Part shown: positions 6,804 through 8,571 of the stretch, piece by piece
Position numbering within the stretch: the first letter of the stretch is position 1
Layout: every line of letters starts with the position of its first letter
From: Acidobacteriaceae bacterium
Lineage (GTDB): Bacteria > Acidobacteriota > Terriglobia > Terriglobales > Acidobacteriaceae
Direction of reading: 5' to 3'
NCBI GenBank assembly: GCA_030049955.1
Contig: JASIJX010000517.1
Coordinates: 1-8,571 of the forward strand
DNA length: 8,571 nucleotides
The notes under the pieces: generated by a model
Seen by the model: the letters and a program-made list of their open reading frames with translations, nothing else
Database searches by the model: none
What the model was told of the DNA's origin: nothing
Position numbers and translations under genes: made by a program

Positions 6804-8571
6804 CCTTCCAACCTGGGCAAGGTAATGGTAAAGGTTGCGCCTTCGCCGGTGCGGCTTTCGACTGTAATCGTGCCCGCGTGATCGGCGACGACTGACTGCA
6901 CAATAGCAAGCCCCAGTCCGGTTCCATACTGCTTGGTGGTGTAGTAAGGCGTAAACAGCCGCTGGCACTCTTCTGGAGTGAGACCCTTGCCAGTGTCAGC
7001 GACGCGCAGCTCGATCTTGTCGCCGGAGGGACGCGCAGTGATCGTCAGCTTACCGCCATCGGGCATGGCGTCCATCGCGTTCAGCACCAGGTTCGAGAGC
7101 GCGCGATGCAGCAGCTCGGGATCGGCGTTGATCAGCGTCGGCCCGCATGCAACTTCGGCCACAAGCCGGATCTTCGCCTCTGCAGCCGCACTTTCATAAA
7201 GCGCTCGCGAACGCTCCACCAGATCTGCCGCGTCGATAAGCTCCAGTTCCGGCTTTGGCATTTTGCTGAAGTCGCTGAAGCGCGCGATGATGCTCTTCAG
7301 ATTCGAGATCTCGGTGCCCAGCGTGGCCGTGCTCTCACGAAACACCTCATCGAACTCCGCGGCCGGCAGCGCCCGCGCACGCACCAGATTCTCGACCGTG
7401 AGCTGCAGCGGGAACAGCGGGTTCTTGAGCTCGTGCGCCAGCCGCCGTGCCAGCTCGCGCCAAGCTGCAACGCGCTCGCTCTGGATCAGCCTTTGGCGCT
7501 GGCTGGCGAGCTCGCCAGTCATGTGATTGAAGCTCCGCGCGAGCACGCTCAGCTCGCCGCGGCCGCGCTCGGGAACGCGCGTTTCCCAGTTGCCCGCAGC
7601 CACCTCTTCAGCGGCCTGTGCCAACTGCTCGATCGGCTGTGAAACACGGGCTGTGATCCACAAGCTAAAGGCAATCGCCAGCAGAATGCCACCGGCGGCC
7701 ACGCCGTAAGCGATCGCGCGAATATGCTGCTGTGCCTCGACCATGCCACGGCGCGCAATCGCCACGGTCAGCACCGCAAGCACATTCCCCTGCTCATCGC
7801 GCAGCGGAATCGCTGTCGCGCTCAGGCTGTCTTCACGGCGTCCACTCGTGTCTACAATGCCGCTTGCCGGTTGCCCGGTCTTGAACGCGGCGGCGATCAG
7901 CGTTTGATAATGCGGCGCATCAGGCAGCGCGCCAGCTGGTCCCAGGAGGCGCGATGGATCGAATGAGCTGGCTGAAGGCATTGCCGTTGTGCTCGCTGCC
8001 AGCGAGACGATAGCCTGCGTTCCCGCGTCGCCGTAAAGCCCGATCTCCATACTTGGCGCAACCGGCAGGTCAGCGAGGAAACGCTGATCGAGCCGCTCTC
8101 CGGCGATCAGCCGCACTGTTCCGTTGCCAATCGGCCGCACTGCAAATAGTCCCAGCGCCGAAGATCCGTCCGGCAGATCTTCGCGCTTCAGAAACGCCTT
8201 CTGTCGAGCGCTGGCTGCAGCCGGTTCCGGATAGCCGAACCGCGCCGGCCACTGCGCGGAGCTGATTACATTTCCATCGGGCCCGACGATCTCGAGGAAA
8301 TCGAGCTGCGCGTCCTGTGCCATTGCTCCGGCGTCGGTCAAGAATGGTGAAGCGTCGCCGGATTGCGTAATCTCAAATGCCATTGCGCGTGCCCGCTCGG
8401 TCGCAACCAGCCTATCAACGGTCGAAGCTACTTCCGCAGAGCGATGCTGAAACTCGCGCTGAAACTGGCTCACAAATAGAGCAGTCTCCTCCTGGTCGCG
8501 CTGCTCGAAGACATGTCGGATACGCACGAGCACTGTCCATGCGACCGCAGCGACTGCGGCGGCCACGGTAA
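6800..8571 (-). CDS. NtrY-like sensor histidine kinase (5' end beyond the window)
   Basis: This is a membrane sensor kinase, presumed partner of the adjacent regulator. The frame is open to the right edge, so the N-terminus is missing; numbering is from a GTG at 8566 that is probably internal. Residues 1-14 are the tail of a first membrane helix. Residues about 20-280 form an extracytoplasmic sensor region with two strand-rich parts ('LEIVGPDGNVISSAQWP' near 91-107 and 'AIPLRDEQGNVLAVLTVAI' at 252-270), which suggests a double-Cache-like fold. A second membrane helix (about 283-305) leads into HAMP (about 306-356). The H-box is 'RRLAHELKNPLFPLQL' with H378; the N-box has N496, the G1 box is 'DTGKG' (524-528), then 'LFTPYYTTK' and G2 'GTGLGL' (548-553). 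The wording 'ERVAAW-ELARRLAHELKNP' is that of NtrY-family kinases. HAMP runs almost directly into HisKA, without the PAS domain usual in NtrY. All catalytic boxes are intact. The signal sensed cannot be told from the sequence. Confidence 0.93.
   Translation of the reverse strand, partial: TVAAAVAAVAWTVLVRIRHVFEQRDQEETALFVSQFQREFQHRSAEVASTVDRLVATERARAMAFEITQSGDASPFLTDAGAMAQDAQLDFLEIVGPDGNVISSAQWPARFGYPEPAAASARQKAFLKREDLPDGSSALGLFAVRPIGNGTVRLIAGERLDQRFLADLPVAPSMEIGLYGDAGTQAIVSLAASTTAMPSASSFDPSRLLGPAGALPDAPHYQTLIAAAFKTGQPASGIVDTSGRREDSLSATAIPLRDEQGNVLAVLTVAIARRGMVEAQQHIRAIAYGVAAGGILLAIAFSLWITARVSQPIEQLAQAAEEVAAGNWETRVPERGRGELSVLARSFNHMTGELASQRQRLIQSERVAAWRELARRLAHELKNPLFPLQLTVENLVRARALPAAEFDEVFRESTATLGTEISNLKSIIARFSDFSKMPKPELELIDAADLVERSRALYESAAAEAKIRLVAEVACGPTLINADPELLHRALSNLVLNAMDAMPDGGKLTITARPSGDKIELRVADTGKGLTPEECQRLFTPYYTTKQYGTGLGLAIVQSVVADHAGTITVESRTGEGATFTITLPRLEG
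6804..6809 (-). promoter_or_regulatory. Purine tract before the response-regulator start
   Basis: Read on the minus strand, GGAAGG directly abuts the ATG (GGAAGGATGA). With no spacer it is too close to act as a normal Shine-Dalgarno site for this ATG. The start is nevertheless fixed by the ATGA overlap with the kinase stop (6800-6803), which suggests translation by coupling or re-initiation after the kinase is finished. Confidence 0.4.

Noticed and set aside
6804..6968. Longer response-regulator start with 55 extra residues
   Set aside because: The extension lies wholly within the kinase ATPase-domain coding sequence, has no domain character, and the receiver begins right after the ATG at 6803, which shares ATGA with the kinase stop.
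8564..8566. GTG at 8566 as the true kinase start
   Set aside because: The frame stays open to the window edge and the GTG falls inside what looks like the first membrane helix, so the true start is most likely to the right of the window.
1..8571. CRISPR arrays, tRNA/rRNA genes, insertion sequences, long direct or inverted repeats
   Set aside because: None was seen on reading. The window is almost completely filled by three coding regions; short palindromes are at the level expected in GC-rich DNA.

Overview
The window holds three protein genes and almost no non-coding DNA. Base composition is GC-rich by eye. The layout is one very long plus-strand gene (103-5346) for a secreted alpha-2-macroglobulin (A2M) family protease trap, a 59-base convergent junction, then two minus-strand genes that overlap by four bases: an NtrY-like sensor histidine kinase (running off the right edge) and an NtrC/NtrX-type sigma-54-dependent response regulator. 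No tRNA, rRNA, CRISPR array, insertion sequence or long repeat was seen.

The likely source is a member of the Acidobacteriota (Terriglobia-like). This rests on two family-level impressions, not on a marker gene. First, the A2M protein carries a carboxypeptidase-regulatory-like module ending in a 'VTQ-VTV-AAPVL-TE' signature, which is typical of the N-terminus of the very abundant Oar/TonB-dependent-receptor-like proteins of acidobacteria. Second, the kinase/regulator pair has the H-box wording of the NtrY-like kinases common in that phylum. Planctomycetes or another soil lineage remain possible.

The A2M gene is the centre of interest. It has a signal peptide without a lipobox, a chain of macroglobulin (MG) domains, a bait-region domain, an intact thioester motif (G-C-F-E-Q), a thioester-domain helical barrel, a CUB-like segment and a C-terminal receptor-binding-like domain, in the same order as animal A2M. 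Exactly where animal A2Ms carry their protease bait, this protein has about 350 residues. They appear to be a composite of a pseudopilin (GspG C-terminal)-like module, a carboxypeptidase-regulatory-like module with the Oar-type tail, and a Pro/Ala/Met-rich linker. This chimeric bait is the best candidate for something undescribed.

The two-component pair forms a translationally coupled unit: the kinase stop and regulator start share ATGA. The kinase has a large extracytoplasmic region, a second membrane helix, HAMP, HisKA and HATPase domains, with no PAS domain between HAMP and HisKA. The regulator has receiver, AAA+ sigma-54-activator and Fis-type HTH domains. Nothing in the sequence shows that it controls the A2M gene. 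The two transcription units converge, and neither the A2M promoter nor the kinase promoter can be resolved inside the window.
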